A stretch of 64,000 bases of DNA from Oceanicaulis sp. HTCC2633 (GCF_000152745.1 NZ_CH672428.1:430916-494915), one strand, 5' to 3'; positions 21,901 through 31,589 are shown, counted from the stretch's first letter. Numbers and translations are program-made. The notes: generated from the letters alone by a model not told the origin.

Positions 21901-22548
21901 ATGGCTTGGACCAGAGAACAACTGGCTGAACGCGCGGCGAAAGAGCTGCAGGACGGCTTCTATGTGAACCTCGGCATCGGCATCCCGACGCTGGTGGCGA
22001 ACCACATTCCCGACGGCATGGACGTCACCCTGCAGTCGGAAAACGGCATGCTGGGCATGGGTCCGTTCCCGACCGAGGACGAGGTGGACGCCGACCTGAT
22101 CAATGCTGGCAAGCAGACCATCACCGAGCTGAAGAAGACGAGCTATTTCAGCTCGGCCGACAGCTTCGCGATGATCCGCGGCGGCCACATCAACCTGTCC
22201 ATTCTGGGCGCGATGGAAGTGTCTGAAAAAGGCGACATCGCGAACTGGATGATCCCGGGCAAGATGGTCAAGGGCATGGGCGGCGCGATGGATCTCGTCG
22301 CCGGCGTGCAGCGCGTGGTGGTGATCATGGATCACACCAACAAGGCGGGCGAGACCAAACTGCTCAAGGAATGCTCCCTGCCTCTGACCGGCAAGGGTTG
22401 CGTGGACCGCGTCATCACCACGCTGGGCGTATTCGACGTGGTCGAGGACGGCCTCAAGCTCGTCGAACTGGCTGACGGCGTGACCCTTGATGAGGTCGCC
22501 GAGAAGACCGAAGCCAAATACACGGTTGCGGACGGTCTGGCGGCTTAA
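21901..22548 (+). CDS. 3-oxoacid CoA-transferase subunit B
   Basis: A 215-aa beta subunit carrying the catalytic glutamate in [11 protein letters not shown], with [15 protein letters not shown] and [15 protein letters not shown]. It pairs with the subunit just upstream. ATG at 21901 is taken, with GGGAGGATC before it. The open frame reaching back to 21832 overlaps subunit A and is not family-like. A strong terminator follows 24 bp after the stop. Confidence 0.94.
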   Translation: MAWTREQLAERAAKELQDGFYVNLGIGIPTLVANHIPDGMDVTLQSENGMLGMGPFPTEDEVDADLINAGKQTITELKKTSYFSSADSFAMIRGGHINLSILGAMEVSEKGDIANWMIPGKMVKGMGGAMDLVAGVQRVVVIMDHTNKAGETKLLKECSLPLTGKGCVDRVITTLGVFDVVEDGLKLVELADGVTLDEVAEKTEAKYTVADGLAA

Positions 22549-22571
22549 GCGGCTGACCTCTCTGAAAACAG

Positions 22572-22603
22572 AAAACCCCGGGGCACGCACTCCGGGGTTT
22601 TTT
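22572..22603 (+). terminator. Intrinsic terminator after CoA-transferase subunit B
   Basis: AAAACCCCGG is paired with CCGGGGTTTT across a 10-base loop and followed by further T residues. The upstream A-run could also let it serve the convergent serine dehydratase gene. Confidence 0.88.
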
Positions 22604-22625
22604 GTTCGTCAGGACTGAAAAGAGA

Positions 22626-24011
22626 TCAGCACACCGGCACGTTCACCGCGAGACCGCCGGTGGAGGTCTCCTTGTACTTGTCATTCATGTCCGCTGCGGT
22701 CTGGGCCATGGTCTCGATCACCTGATCCAGTGACACCTTGTAATCGGCATCCTGGCTCATCAGAGCAAGGCGCGCGGCGTTGATCGCCTTGATGGCGCCG
22801 ATGGCGTTGCGCTCGATACAGGGGATCTGCACCAGCCCACCCACCGGATCGCAGGTCAGGCCCAGATTATGCTCCATGGCGATCTCGGCGGCGTTCTCGA
22901 TCTGACGGTTTGTGCCGCCCAGCGCCGCGGCCAGACCGCCCGCCGCCATGGAGCAGGCGACGCCGACTTCACCCTGGCAGCCGGCTTCGGCGCCCGAAAT
23001 GGACGCGTTCTGCTTGTAGAGCGCGCCAATGGCGGCGGAGGTCAGGAAGAAGCGCGCAATGGCGTCCGGATCATTGGACCGTCGATGATGACGATCATAA
23101 TAGCGCAGCACCGCAGGAATGATCCCCGCCGCGCCATTGGTGGGCGCGGTGACGACCTTGCCGCCCGCCGCATTCTCCTCATTCACCGCCATGGCCCAGA
23201 GATTGACCCATTCCATGGAGGCGAGGGGGTCGGTCTCGGCGCGCGCGGCTTCCGCCATCAGTTTTTCGCGCATGACCGGCGCGCGGCGCTTCACGTTGAG
23301 ACCGCCGGGAAGCACCCCGCGCTGCCCCAGACCGCGATCAATGCAGCCTTCCATGGTCTCGGTGACCCTTGCGATCCAGCCGCGCACCTCGCCCTCCTCA
23401 CGGAAAGCGATTTCATTGGCCATCATCAGCTCGGGGATAGTCAGGCCTTCGCGATCACAGATCTCCAGAAGCTCATCGCAGGAATTGAACGGATAGGGTT
23501 CCCCCTTGAGCGCCTCGGCCGCAGAGTTGCGGCCCGCCTCGGCTTCATCAATGACGAAACCGCCGCCAATGGAGTACCAGATTTCTTCGCGCAGGACTTC
23601 ACCTTCCTTGTCAAAGGCCATGAATTTCATCGCATTTGAGTGGAAGGGAAGGCGTTTCTCGCCCCGGAACAGCAGGTCGTGTTCCCGGTCGAAGTCGATC
23701 TCGCGGCGGTCCAGCAGTTTGAGGGTTTTCTCGGATGTGATGCGCTCGATCCGGGCTGGCAGGGCATCAGGATCGGCGCCTTCAGGCGTCACGCCTTCCA
23801 GACCCCACAGGATCGCCTTGTCAGTGGCGTGGCCCGAGCCCGTCAGCGCCAGCGAGCCATAGGCTTCCGCCTGCACACGCGCGACCTTCTCAAGGCCATG
23901 CTCTTCCTCCACGCGCTCGAGGAACAGCCGCGCCGCCTTCATCGGGCCCACCGTATGGGAGCTCGAGGGACCAACGCCGATCTTGAAGAGGTCGAAAACG
24001 CCAAAATGCAT
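22626..24011 (-). CDS. sdaA: L-serine ammonia-lyase (iron-sulfur dependent serine dehydratase)
   Basis: A 461-aa fused single-chain L-serine dehydratase converting serine to pyruvate and ammonia. The N-terminal FDLFKIGVGPSSSHTVGPM marks the beta domain. The C-terminal alpha domain contains AEAGCQGEVGVACSMAAGG and LTCDPVGGLVQIPCIERN, which hold the cysteine ligands of the [4Fe-4S] cluster, and ends in a Cys (NVPVC) near the active site. The start is 2 bp after the stop of the small AsnC-like gene, so it is the last gene of an amino-acid catabolic operon with tryptophan dioxygenase. Confidence 0.95.
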   Translation of the reverse strand: MHFGVFDLFKIGVGPSSSHTVGPMKAARLFLERVEEEHGLEKVARVQAEAYGSLALTGSGHATDKAILWGLEGVTPEGADPDALPARIERITSEKTLKLLDRREIDFDREHDLLFRGEKRLPFHSNAMKFMAFDKEGEVLREEIWYSIGGGFVIDEAEAGRNSAAEALKGEPYPFNSCDELLEICDREGLTIPELMMANEIAFREEGEVRGWIARVTETMEGCIDRGLGQRGVLPGGLNVKRRAPVMREKLMAEAARAETDPLASMEWVNLWAMAVNEENAAGGKVVTAPTNGAAGIIPAVLRYYDRHHRRSNDPDAIARFFLTSAAIGALYKQNASISGAEAGCQGEVGVACSMAAGGLAAALGGTNRQIENAAEIAMEHNLGLTCDPVGGLVQIPCIERNAIGAIKAINAARLALMSQDADYKVSLDQVIETMAQTAADMNDKYKETSTGGLAVNVPVC

Positions 24012-24013
24012 GA

Positions 24014-24280
24014 TCAGTCGAGCCCTTGTCCGCGATCAGGCGTGAAGGCGTTGAAACAGATCAGGGTCTGGGTGTCCTTGACCCCGGAAATGGTCTGGAC
24101 GGATTTGTTCACGAAGCGGCCGATATCGGCGTCATCTTCAACCGCAAACTGGGCCAAGAGATCAAACTCGCCGGACACCGAATGCACCTGACGCGTCTCG
24201 CTCACCGTGTCCACGATCGCGGAGGCGACGTCATAGGTGCGACCCAGCTCGCATTTGATGAAGATGTAAAAGCTGCGCAT
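24014..24280 (-). CDS. Stand-alone Lrp/AsnC effector (RAM) domain protein
   Basis: An 88-aa protein consisting only of an AsnC/Lrp C-terminal ligand-binding (RAM/ACT-like) domain. It begins MRSFYIFIKCELGRTYDVA and continues with VSGEFDLLAQFAVEDDADIG. No helix-turn-helix is present, and the strong AGGAGG site before its ATG shows the short form is real. Such stand-alone domains may bind amino acids and modify a partner. The gene sits 13 bp after kynA and 2 bp before sdaA, so a sensing or regulatory role in Trp/Ser breakdown is plausible but unproven. Confidence 0.88.
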   Translation of the reverse strand: MRSFYIFIKCELGRTYDVASAIVDTVSETRQVHSVSGEFDLLAQFAVEDDADIGRFVNKSVQTISGVKDTQTLICFNAFTPDRGQGLD

Positions 24281-24293
24281 GTGCGCCTCCTGA

Positions 24294-25142
24294 TCAGAGT
24301 TGGGTGCGGACGGTCCAGAGTTCCGGGAACAGACGCAGATCGAGCGCCTTGACGAGATAACTCACTCCGCCCGAACCGCCGGTGCCGCGGCGGAAACCGA
24401 TGATACGCTCGACGGTCTTCATATGGTTGAAGCGCCATTGCTGGAACTTTTGTTCCAGATCGACCAGCTTTTCCGCAAATTCATAGAGTTCCCACCAGCG
24501 CGCCGTGTCGAGATAGACCTCGCGCCACATGGCTTCGATCTCGGCGGACGGTTCGTAGGATTGCGACCAATCGCGGTCAAGTTGGGCTTCAGGCACCTTC
24601 GCGCCCTGACGCGCGGCAAGCTTGAGCGTCTCGTCATAAAGCGAGGGCGCATGAAGGGCCTGGGTAACGGCCGCATGCGCTTCGGGTTCATTGGCGAAGA
24701 CGCGAGACAGGGCTGCGTTCTTGTTGCCCAGACGATATTCGAGAATGCGGTATTGATGGCTCTGAAAGCCCGAGCTTTGCCCCAAAGCGTCGCGGAATTT
24801 CAGGTAATCGGCGGGCGTCATGGTCGATAGCACCGACCAGGACTGGGTCAGCTGTTCCTGGATGCGCGCGATCCGGGCGAGCATCTTCATCGCCGGACGC
24901 ACTTCATCGTTCTGCAGATGGGCAAGGGCGCCGTCGAGCTCGTGGAGGCATAGCTTGAGCCAGAGTTCTGACGCCTGATGGATGATGATGAACATCATCT
25001 CGTCATGCTGATCGGTCAGCGGCGCCTGGGCGCTGAGCACCTGTTCGAGTCCCAGATAGCGGCCATAGGAGAGGCCCTTGTCGGGATCCCAATGAATGTC
25101 CTCGTCCTGGAGATCGACCGAGGTCTTGAACTGCTCGCTCAT
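24294..25142 (-). CDS. kynA: Tryptophan 2,3-dioxygenase
   Basis: A 282-aa haem enzyme opening the indole ring of L-Trp to N-formylkynurenine, the first step of the kynurenine pathway. Family blocks are YGRYLGLEQVLSAQ, HDEMMFIIIHQASELWLKL, SGFQSHQYRILEYRLGN, QQWRFNHMKTVERIIG (haem-ligand His region) and GTGGSGGVSYL. ATG at 25142 has AAAGGAC upstream; extension to 25226 is not supported. No kynurenine formamidase or kynureninase gene is in the window. Confidence 0.95.
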   Translation of the reverse strand: MSEQFKTSVDLQDEDIHWDPDKGLSYGRYLGLEQVLSAQAPLTDQHDEMMFIIIHQASELWLKLCLHELDGALAHLQNDEVRPAMKMLARIARIQEQLTQSWSVLSTMTPADYLKFRDALGQSSGFQSHQYRILEYRLGNKNAALSRVFANEPEAHAAVTQALHAPSLYDETLKLAARQGAKVPEAQLDRDWSQSYEPSAEIEAMWREVYLDTARWWELYEFAEKLVDLEQKFQQWRFNHMKTVERIIGFRRGTGGSGGVSYLVKALDLRLFPELWTVRTQL

Positions 25143-25248
25143 GACTTGTCCTTTCGCACCGCCCCGCATGTAGACAGGACCGCGCAGACGGGCAAGCCGC
25201 ACGGCCTGTCTTCGCCAGAGCCGCATAAGGCGGAGCGCTTTGACCCGG

Positions 25249-25923
25249 TCAGACCAGGGTGAAGCGAAGGGGAGGCAGATTTGAAACGACCGCTTCCACC
25301 TGGTCCCCCGGCATCACCGGCCCAACCCCCGCCGGCGTGCCGGTATAGATGAGATCGCCCGGCTCAAGCCGGAAAAGGCCTGACAGGTGTGACACCACTT
25401 CGGCGCTTGACCAGATCATCTGTTCGAGATCGCCTGTCTGGCGCGTCTCACCATTGACGCTCAGGCTTATGGCGCCGCTTTCCGGCGCTTGCCCGGGACG
25501 GATCAGGCCGATGGGCGCAGACTGGTCAAAACCCTTGGATGCGTCCCAGGGCCGCCCAGCCTTCTTGGCCTCGGCCTGAAGGTCGCGCCGTGTCAGGTCC
25601 ACCCCTGCGGCTGCGCCATAGATCAGCATCTTCGCCCGTTCCGGGCTCAGATCAGTCCCGCCGGCGCCCAGCGCCAGAACCAGCTCCACCTCGTGATGAA
25701 GGTCCTGCGTGGCGGGCGGGTAGGCGACTTCGGGGCGCGTTGCGACTGCATCGCGAGGCTTGGAGAAAAAGAACGGCGCCTCGCGATCCGGGTCAGCGCC
25801 CATTTCACGGGCATGGTCGGCGTAATTGCGCCCGACGCAGTAAATGCGCCTCACCGGAAACTGACCACCGCCTTCCACCGGCACCATCGTTTCAACCGGC
25901 GGATTGATCACATAAGCGGTCAT
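25249..25923 (-). CDS. Fumarylacetoacetate hydrolase family protein
   Basis: A 224-aa FAH-fold enzyme with the N-terminal RRIYCVGRNYADHAREMG, then HHEVELVLALG (metal-binding HxExE-type acidic residues), the GVDLTRRDLQAEAKKAGRPW loop and the C-terminal YTGTPAGVGPV. Relatives are fumarylpyruvate hydrolases or acylpyruvases. The exact substrate cannot be read; position ahead of kynA suggests aromatic amino acid catabolism. AGGAG lies just before the ATG. Confidence 0.9.
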   Translation of the reverse strand: MTAYVINPPVETMVPVEGGGQFPVRRIYCVGRNYADHAREMGADPDREAPFFFSKPRDAVATRPEVAYPPATQDLHHEVELVLALGAGGTDLSPERAKMLIYGAAAGVDLTRRDLQAEAKKAGRPWDASKGFDQSAPIGLIRPGQAPESGAISLSVNGETRQTGDLEQMIWSSAEVVSHLSGLFRLEPGDLIYTGTPAGVGPVMPGDQVEAVVSNLPPLRFTLV

Positions 25924-26047
25924 GACGAGGCTCCTTCACGTCGGGATTCGCTGACAGTTTAGGCAGGCCGCGCTTGCGTGGGAATGCAGGCTGTCCTTAT
26001 TACGCTGCGCATACCGTTTTCGTTCCCCTGCCTTGAGCGGACGCCAG

Positions 26048-27256
26048 ATGACCCAGTCCAAGATTTATGACGCCGTGGTTCTGGGCGCAGGCGCAGCCGG
26101 ACTGTTCTATGCGGCGCAGGCGGGCGCTCTGGGTCTGTCGGTCCGGGTTCTGGATCATTCGAGCAAGCCCGCCGAAAAGATCCGGATTTCCGGCGGCGGG
26201 CGCTGCAACTTCACCAATCTGGGCACAAAGGCGTCGAACTTTCTGTCGCGCAATCCGCATTTCGCCAAGTCTGCGCTCGCCCGTTACACGCCCACCGATT
26301 TTCTGGCGCTCATGGAGCGTCACGGTCTGAGCTGTCATGAGAAGACACTGGGTCAACTCTTCTGTGACCAGAAGTCCGGCGCGATCATCCAGATGCTGCT
26401 CGACGAGATGGAGAGCGTCGGCGCGGAGCTCAAACTGGGCGTCGAGATCAGGCAGGTGCGCCATGCGGACGACGCCTTTCACCTCGAAACCTCACAGGGG
26501 CCGGTGAACGCCCAACGCCTGATCGTGGCGACCGGCGGGCTGTCCATCCCGAAGATCGGTGCCAGCAGCTTCGCCTATGATCTGGCGCGACAGTTCGGCC
26601 ATGAGGTGATCACCCCCGAACCGGCGCTGGTGCCGCTGACCTTTGAGGGTCAGATCAAGGAGCAGTTCGCTAGCCTGTCCGGGGTCGCGACGCCCGTCAT
26701 CGCACGCGCAGGGCAGGGGCGGTTTGAAGAAGCCATGCTCTTCACCCATCGGGGCCTGTCCGGCCCGGCGATCCTGCAAGTGTCTTCCTACTGGTCACCC
26801 GGCGAGGAGATCGGCATTGATCTGTTCGCCGGTCAGTCTGGCGCCGATCAGCTCAAGGCGCTCAAGCGCGACATGCCGATGAAATCGCTGAGCAAAGCGC
26901 TGGAAACCCTGCTGCCCAAGCGCCTTGTCGACTATATGGCGCAATCCGGTCTGATGCCGGACTGGCCCCGGCTGGCGGATGTCTCCCATGCTGATCTTGA
27001 AGCGCTCGCAAGAACCTTGTCCGACTGGCGCCTGAAGCCTGCGGGTACGGAAGGCTGGCGCACCGCCGAAGTGACGCGTGGCGGCGTCGACACGGATGGT
27101 CTCTCATCGAAGACGATGGAGAGCCGTATAGTTTCAAACCTTTATTTCATCGGAGAATGCGTCGACGTTACAGGCTGGCTGGGCGGCTATAACTTCCAAT
27201 GGGCCTGGGCGAGCGCCTACGCCGCCGCACAGGCCAGTTTTGAAAGCCAATACTGA
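26048..27256 (+). CDS. BaiN/HI0933 family FAD-dependent oxidoreductase
   Basis: A 402-aa flavoprotein. The N-terminal AVVLGAGAAGLFYAAQAGALG is a dinucleotide fold, followed by the family signature ISGGGRCNFTN, then TGGLSIPKIGASSFAYDLARQFGH, TRGGVDT and the C-terminal GECVDVTGWLGGYNFQWAWASAYAA. Family members include YhiN and BaiN; the physiological substrate in most bacteria is unknown. ATG at 26048 (MTQSKIYDAVVLG) is the likely start. A small membrane-protein gene begins 7 bp after the stop. Confidence 0.9.
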   Translation: MTQSKIYDAVVLGAGAAGLFYAAQAGALGLSVRVLDHSSKPAEKIRISGGGRCNFTNLGTKASNFLSRNPHFAKSALARYTPTDFLALMERHGLSCHEKTLGQLFCDQKSGAIIQMLLDEMESVGAELKLGVEIRQVRHADDAFHLETSQGPVNAQRLIVATGGLSIPKIGASSFAYDLARQFGHEVITPEPALVPLTFEGQIKEQFASLSGVATPVIARAGQGRFEEAMLFTHRGLSGPAILQVSSYWSPGEEIGIDLFAGQSGADQLKALKRDMPMKSLSKALETLLPKRLVDYMAQSGLMPDWPRLADVSHADLEALARTLSDWRLKPAGTEGWRTAEVTRGGVDTDGLSSKTMESRIVSNLYFIGECVDVTGWLGGYNFQWAWASAYAAAQASFESQY

Positions 27257-27263
27257 GGCTGTC

Positions 27264-27767
27264 ATGCGTCTTCGCCAGATCGCCGCCGCGCTGCTTGCGC
27301 TCTCCGCCTTCAATCTCTGTCTGATGATCCCGGGCGGCCCGATCGAAGCCCGCGACTTCAGCGCCTATCCGGCGATCGTGCTGGCAGGGTTCAATATCTT
27401 CCTGACCGTGCTGGGCCTGGGCAGTTTCATCCTCGCCTGGTTCATGGGATTTCGGACCTACAGCAAGGGCTTGCTCGCGGGGCTGGCGGGGCTTGGATAC
27501 TTCGTGGTCTACGCCATCGATCTGGGCGACCTCTTCCCGGTGTCCCCGGTCGCCATGCCGCACAATCTGTTCGTGCTGGAATGGCTCGGCCTCGTCCTCT
27601 CGGTCCCGCTGATCATCGTCGCGGTGCGGCTTGTAATGGTCGCGCAGGGCGGTGAGAGCCCCGAAGCGCAGCCCGCAATCACCCTGTCGCGCCCGCTGGT
27701 GATCGCGCTTGGCGGGCTCGCGCTCGCCATTGTGGTCTTCGCGACCTATGCCGCGATGTCGGGCTGA
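27264..27767 (+). CDS. Four-helix membrane protein of unknown function
   Basis: A 167-aa hydrophobic protein with about four membrane segments (roughly residues 4-22, 38-60, 70-92 and 112-165, the last stretch probably two helices). No recognised domain. It starts 7 bp after the flavoprotein gene and is convergent with the CoA-transferase gene. An in-frame ATG at 27240 would overlap the upstream gene; ATG at 27264 is preferred. Confidence 0.7.
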   Translation: MRLRQIAAALLALSAFNLCLMIPGGPIEARDFSAYPAIVLAGFNIFLTVLGLGSFILAWFMGFRTYSKGLLAGLAGLGYFVVYAIDLGDLFPVSPVAMPHNLFVLEWLGLVLSVPLIIVAVRLVMVAQGGESPEAQPAITLSRPLVIALGGLALAIVVFATYAAMSG

Positions 27768-27774
27768 TCGTAGG

Positions 27775-29262
27775 TCAGTTCATCCGGCCGGTTTCGGTCA
27801 GGCGAACATGCCAGGACAACGCCTCTTCGAGCACATGAGGCGTATGTCCGCCGCGCTTGAGCGCCCGGTCGTAATAGTCCTGCAAATGCTCGCGATAGGC
27901 GGGATCGGCGCAATTGCGGATGATCAGCGGCGCGCGCTCACGCGGGGCGAGGCCGCGCAGATCGGCCAGTCCGTGCTCGGTGATCAGGATGTCCACATCA
28001 TGCTCGTTATGATCCACATGGCTGACCATGGGCACGACCGAGGAAATGCCGCCGCCCTTGGCGGTCGCCTTGGTGACGAAGATCGACATATGACCATTGC
28101 GGGCGAAATCGCCTGATCCGCCGATCCCGTTCATCATCTGCGTGCCCGCCACATGGGTCGAGTTGACGTTGCCGTAGATGTCGAACTCGAGCGCCGTATT
28201 GATGCAGATGATCCCGAGGCGCCGCACCACCTCGGGGTGGTTGGAGATTTCCTGCGGGCGCAGGATCAGCCTGGACTTGTAGCGCGCAAAGTCCGCCATC
28301 ACCTGATGATAGCGGTCCTTGGACAGGGTGAAGGAGGAACCCGAGGCGAAATCGAGCTTGCCCGCATCAAAGAGATCGAAGGTGGAATCCTGCAGGACCT
28401 CGGAATACATCTTCAGATTATGAAACGGGGTATCGATCAGCCCGTGCATCACCGCATTGGCGATATTGCCAATCCCCGCCTGTAGCGGCTGCAAGGTCTC
28501 GGTCAGCCGGCCCTGCTTGACTTCATGCTTCAAGAGATCCGTGAGGTGACCGGCAATGGCGCGCGTCTCGTCATCCGGGTCCGCGACCGGGGCGGAGCTG
28601 TCGAGCTTTTCGGAAATGACGATGGCGGCGATCTTCTCGGGATCGATCGGGATGAAGGGCATGCCCACCCGGCTCTCGGGCGAGACGATGGGAATGGGCA
28701 TCCGCACCGGTCGCCGAGTGGGTATGAAGATGTCGTGCAAGCCTTCAAGATTGTGAGACTGGGTGAGGTTGATCTCCACGATCACCTTCTCGGCGAGGAT
28801 GGCGAAGCTTGCCGAATTGCCCACCGAGGTAGTCGGAATGATCCCGCCTTGCTCGGTAATCGCGACGGCCTCGACAATCGCCACATCCACCGGGCCGAGC
28901 TGGCGCGTGCGCAGCATCTCGACGGTTTCAGACAGGTGCTGATCGACGAACATCACCTCGCCGGCATTGATGGCCTTGCGCAGCGCCGGGTCCGCCTGAA
29001 ACGGCATGCGCCGCTTGAGGACGTGCGCCTCCATCAGGGATTTGTCGAGATCATTGCCGAGTGACGCGCCGGTGATCAGGCTGATCTGCAAGGGATGCGT
29101 CTTCGCCCGTTCGGCCAGCGCCATGGGCACCGCCTTGGCTTCACCGGCGCGGGTGAAGCCGCTCATCCCCACCATCATGCCGTCCTTGATCATAGCGGCG
29201 GCGTCATCGGCGCTGACAATACGGCCCATCAGGTCGCGGCGGCGGACGCGGTCTTCATACAT
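27775..29262 (-). CDS. Acetyl-CoA hydrolase/succinate (acetate) CoA-transferase
   Basis: A 495-aa class I CoA-transferase of the acetyl-CoA hydrolase/succinate CoA-transferase group. Visible segments are GMMVGMSGFTRAGEAKAVP, ITGASLGNDLD, EAVAITEQGGIIPTTSVGNS, the QAGIGNIANAV block and the C-terminal SVVPMVSHVDHNEHDVDILITEHGLADLRG. It moves CoA between short acids such as succinate and acetate or propionate. ATG at 29262 has AAGGA 8 bp before it; the neighbouring ATG at 29271 abuts that site and is less likely. Confidence 0.9.
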   Translation of the reverse strand: MYEDRVRRRDLMGRIVSADDAAAMIKDGMMVGMSGFTRAGEAKAVPMALAERAKTHPLQISLITGASLGNDLDKSLMEAHVLKRRMPFQADPALRKAINAGEVMFVDQHLSETVEMLRTRQLGPVDVAIVEAVAITEQGGIIPTTSVGNSASFAILAEKVIVEINLTQSHNLEGLHDIFIPTRRPVRMPIPIVSPESRVGMPFIPIDPEKIAAIVISEKLDSSAPVADPDDETRAIAGHLTDLLKHEVKQGRLTETLQPLQAGIGNIANAVMHGLIDTPFHNLKMYSEVLQDSTFDLFDAGKLDFASGSSFTLSKDRYHQVMADFARYKSRLILRPQEISNHPEVVRRLGIICINTALEFDIYGNVNSTHVAGTQMMNGIGGSGDFARNGHMSIFVTKATAKGGGISSVVPMVSHVDHNEHDVDILITEHGLADLRGLAPRERAPLIIRNCADPAYREHLQDYYDRALKRGGHTPHVLEEALSWHVRLTETGRMN

Positions 29263-29362
29263 GTCAGTCATCCTTGAAGGCGGGCAGGGCGCAAGCGCCT
29301 GACTTCCATACCTGAAGCGGGCTGTGAAGCGTGGCTCCATGCCGCAGCGCGCACCGAGGGCG

Positions 29363-30064
29363 CTAAACCACGGCCCCAAACATCGCGCCAATGCCCGCCG
29401 TCAGCGCCATGGCGAGCGCCCCCCAGAAGGTGACGCGCACCGCCGCCTTGGTGACATTGGCGCCGCCGACTTTCGCGCCGACACCGCCCAAAAGAGCCAG
29501 AAACACCAGGGAGGCCGCGCTGACGCCCGCGCTAAGTAGCTGGGCCGGCATCAGAAGAACCATCAGCAAGGGCAGGGCTGCGCCCACCGCAAAGGTCGCC
29601 GCCGAGGTGAACGCCGCCTGGATCGGGCGCGCCGTGTTGATCTCGGATATGCCCAGCTCCTCGCGGGCATGCACGCCGAGCGCATCCTTCGCCATCAGCT
29701 GGTCCGCCACCTGAAAGGCGAGGCCTTCCTCAAGGCCGCGCTCCATATAGATGCGGGCCAGCTCCTCACGCTCGAATTCTGGCTGATCGCGGAGCTCGGC
29801 GCGTTCGCGCGACAGATCGGCTTTCTCGGTGTCAGACTGGGAGCTGACCGAGACATATTCCCCGGCCGCCATGGACATGGCCCCGGCGACGAGACCCGCC
29901 ACCCCGGCGATTAGGACATCCGACGTCGCCGCAGACGCCGCGCTGACCCCCACAATCAGGCTGGCGGTGGAGACGATGCCGTCATTGGCGCCCAGCACCG
30001 CGGCGCGCAGCCAGCCGACACGGGCGACGAGATGGTGCTCGGCGTGTTGGTGAAGTCGGGACAT
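29363..30064 (-). CDS. VIT1/CCC1 family transporter
   Basis: A 233-aa membrane protein of the vacuolar iron/manganese transporter-like family, with WLRAAVLGANDGIVSTASLIVGV in the first helix, GAMSMAAGEYVSVSSQSDTE in the second, and a cytoplasmic metal-binding-like helical insert rich in Glu (RELVAR-like EREELARIYMERGL). Three further helices follow. Such proteins export Fe2+/Mn2+ in exchange for protons. GGAGGGTGAC stands directly before the ATG. Substrate metal is inferred. Confidence 0.9.
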   Translation of the reverse strand: MSRLHQHAEHHLVARVGWLRAAVLGANDGIVSTASLIVGVSAASAATSDVLIAGVAGLVAGAMSMAAGEYVSVSSQSDTEKADLSRERAELRDQPEFEREELARIYMERGLEEGLAFQVADQLMAKDALGVHAREELGISEINTARPIQAAFTSAATFAVGAALPLLMVLLMPAQLLSAGVSAASLVFLALLGGVGAKVGGANVTKAAVRVTFWGALAMALTAGIGAMFGAVV

Positions 30065-30158
30065 GTCACCCTCCGATTGTCAGATTTCACCAGACTAACG
30101 GTCGTCGGGTCTTGCTGAAACGGAAAGTGAGAACTGGAGGCTGAGGCAATTCGTCCTG

Positions 30159-31589
30159 TCAGTGGATGCGCTCTATAGGCGGCACGGACCAGCTGCCAAC
30201 GATCACGGCCTCTTGAGGCTCATAGGTACGGAAGATGGCTTCAAACTTGCCCGCAGGCGTGGGGATCCAGACGATGCCGTCAGAGGTTGGCCGCTCACGA
30301 GACAGCTGAAGAACAATCGAGCCGTCTGCGGCGCGAACAAGGTCTGAGGAGCCAGAATTGATGGAGTGCCGGTCGAGCGGCGTCTCATAGAAGAAGAGGC
30401 GACCATCTGCATCTGGCTCGTAAAGACTGAGCGACCAGAAGGCCTCAACCGGAACCCCCTCTGATGGGATCACCATCTGATAGGTTTTGGCGCCATTGAG
30501 CTCTTCGCCCGCCTCATCGGTTTCAGTCCGGAAGTATCGCGCATCTTCAGTCCTCAAGGCGCCAAACCCGATCAGCGCGATGGCGGCGCGCACCACATCA
30601 TTCTCGCCATAATCGCCCAGGGTGACAGGCGGCGTGTTCCAGCCCATCCGGCTTTGTGTGCGTGACAATCCCTGCCGTACACGCGGCAGGGCGCGGGGCA
30701 GCCAGCGAGACCAGGCGAGGCGCGCGCCCAGCGACAGATCCTCCCAGGCATTGATGCGGCCGGGAACGATGCCTTTCCTGACAAAGTGCGCGGACCGCTC
30801 CACTTGAGGATGACCGGGCGAACGCCCCAGCACTTCATTGGTCAGCGCCAGAAAGCTTTCAGGCTCCATGTCCGCAGGTGCGCGCGTAATGAAGCGGCGG
30901 GGCTGGACCTCGGGATCAACCGGCTCGACAGAGATGCCGCTCTGCACCTGCCGCGCAGCCTCCAGATCCTCAACGCCCGCCACGAAGGTGCGCGCAAGCA
31001 ACCAGGCGTCATTACTGAGCATCCGGATCACGAAAGGTCCGTCCTCAAGAGGACTGTCAGGTCCGATGATCAGATACTCGCCCGGCGCGCCTTTGCGGCC
31101 ATGGGCGCCAACCATGCGCTGGTCGGTGAACATATCCATAAGCGCGATGGACAGATAGCGTTCGCCATGCTCTGACACGATCAGCCGGACCGGCGTTTGG
31201 GACAGTTCCAGCACCGCCGATGTGTAAAGCGTGTCATTGTTCGGCGCGGTGACAGAGCGGATGCGTTCGTCGGCGAGATCACGCACATGGATATGGCGAT
31301 TGATCAGCACGTCCGCGCCGCCCGCCCGTTGCGCCGCATCCGCCAACGCCTCTTCGGAGATGAGCCTGTCCCCGACATGGATCTGACCGGAGAGGGCCTG
31401 CATGGAGCGCGCAAATTCATAGGGGCCGAAAGCGTAGAAGAAGGCTTCCACGACGGTGCCGTCGAGCGCGCCCGTCATCTGGTCAGTGCGGGAATCGGGG
31501 TCAAAGTCTGGCGCACAGGCGCTGACGCCCAGTAGTCCAAACGCTGACAGATTATACAGCGCTGCACGACGGGTGAGGGATGGTCGCAT
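30159..31589 (-). CDS. DUF1254/DUF1214 domain lipoprotein
   Basis: A 476-aa exported protein. The N-terminus has RR, a hydrophobic stretch and a lipobox-like LLGVSAC, so it is probably a lipoprotein. It then has a DUF1254 domain (about 45-190; NNDTLYTSAVLELSQTPVRL, YLSIALMDMFTDQ) and a C-terminal DUF1214 domain (about 350-460; EAFWSLSLYEPDGR-like, SINSGSSDLVRAADGSI). ATG at 31589 has AAGGGTGA at good distance. Function is unknown in most bacteria. It is divergent from a TetR gene whose operator covers its promoter region, which suggests it is the regulated target. Confidence 0.88.
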   Translation of the reverse strand: MRPSLTRRAALYNLSAFGLLGVSACAPDFDPDSRTDQMTGALDGTVVEAFFYAFGPYEFARSMQALSGQIHVGDRLISEEALADAAQRAGGADVLINRHIHVRDLADERIRSVTAPNNDTLYTSAVLELSQTPVRLIVSEHGERYLSIALMDMFTDQRMVGAHGRKGAPGEYLIIGPDSPLEDGPFVIRMLSNDAWLLARTFVAGVEDLEAARQVQSGISVEPVDPEVQPRRFITRAPADMEPESFLALTNEVLGRSPGHPQVERSAHFVRKGIVPGRINAWEDLSLGARLAWSRWLPRALPRVRQGLSRTQSRMGWNTPPVTLGDYGENDVVRAAIALIGFGALRTEDARYFRTETDEAGEELNGAKTYQMVIPSEGVPVEAFWSLSLYEPDADGRLFFYETPLDRHSINSGSSDLVRAADGSIVLQLSRERPTSDGIVWIPTPAGKFEAIFRTYEPQEAVIVGSWSVPPIERIH

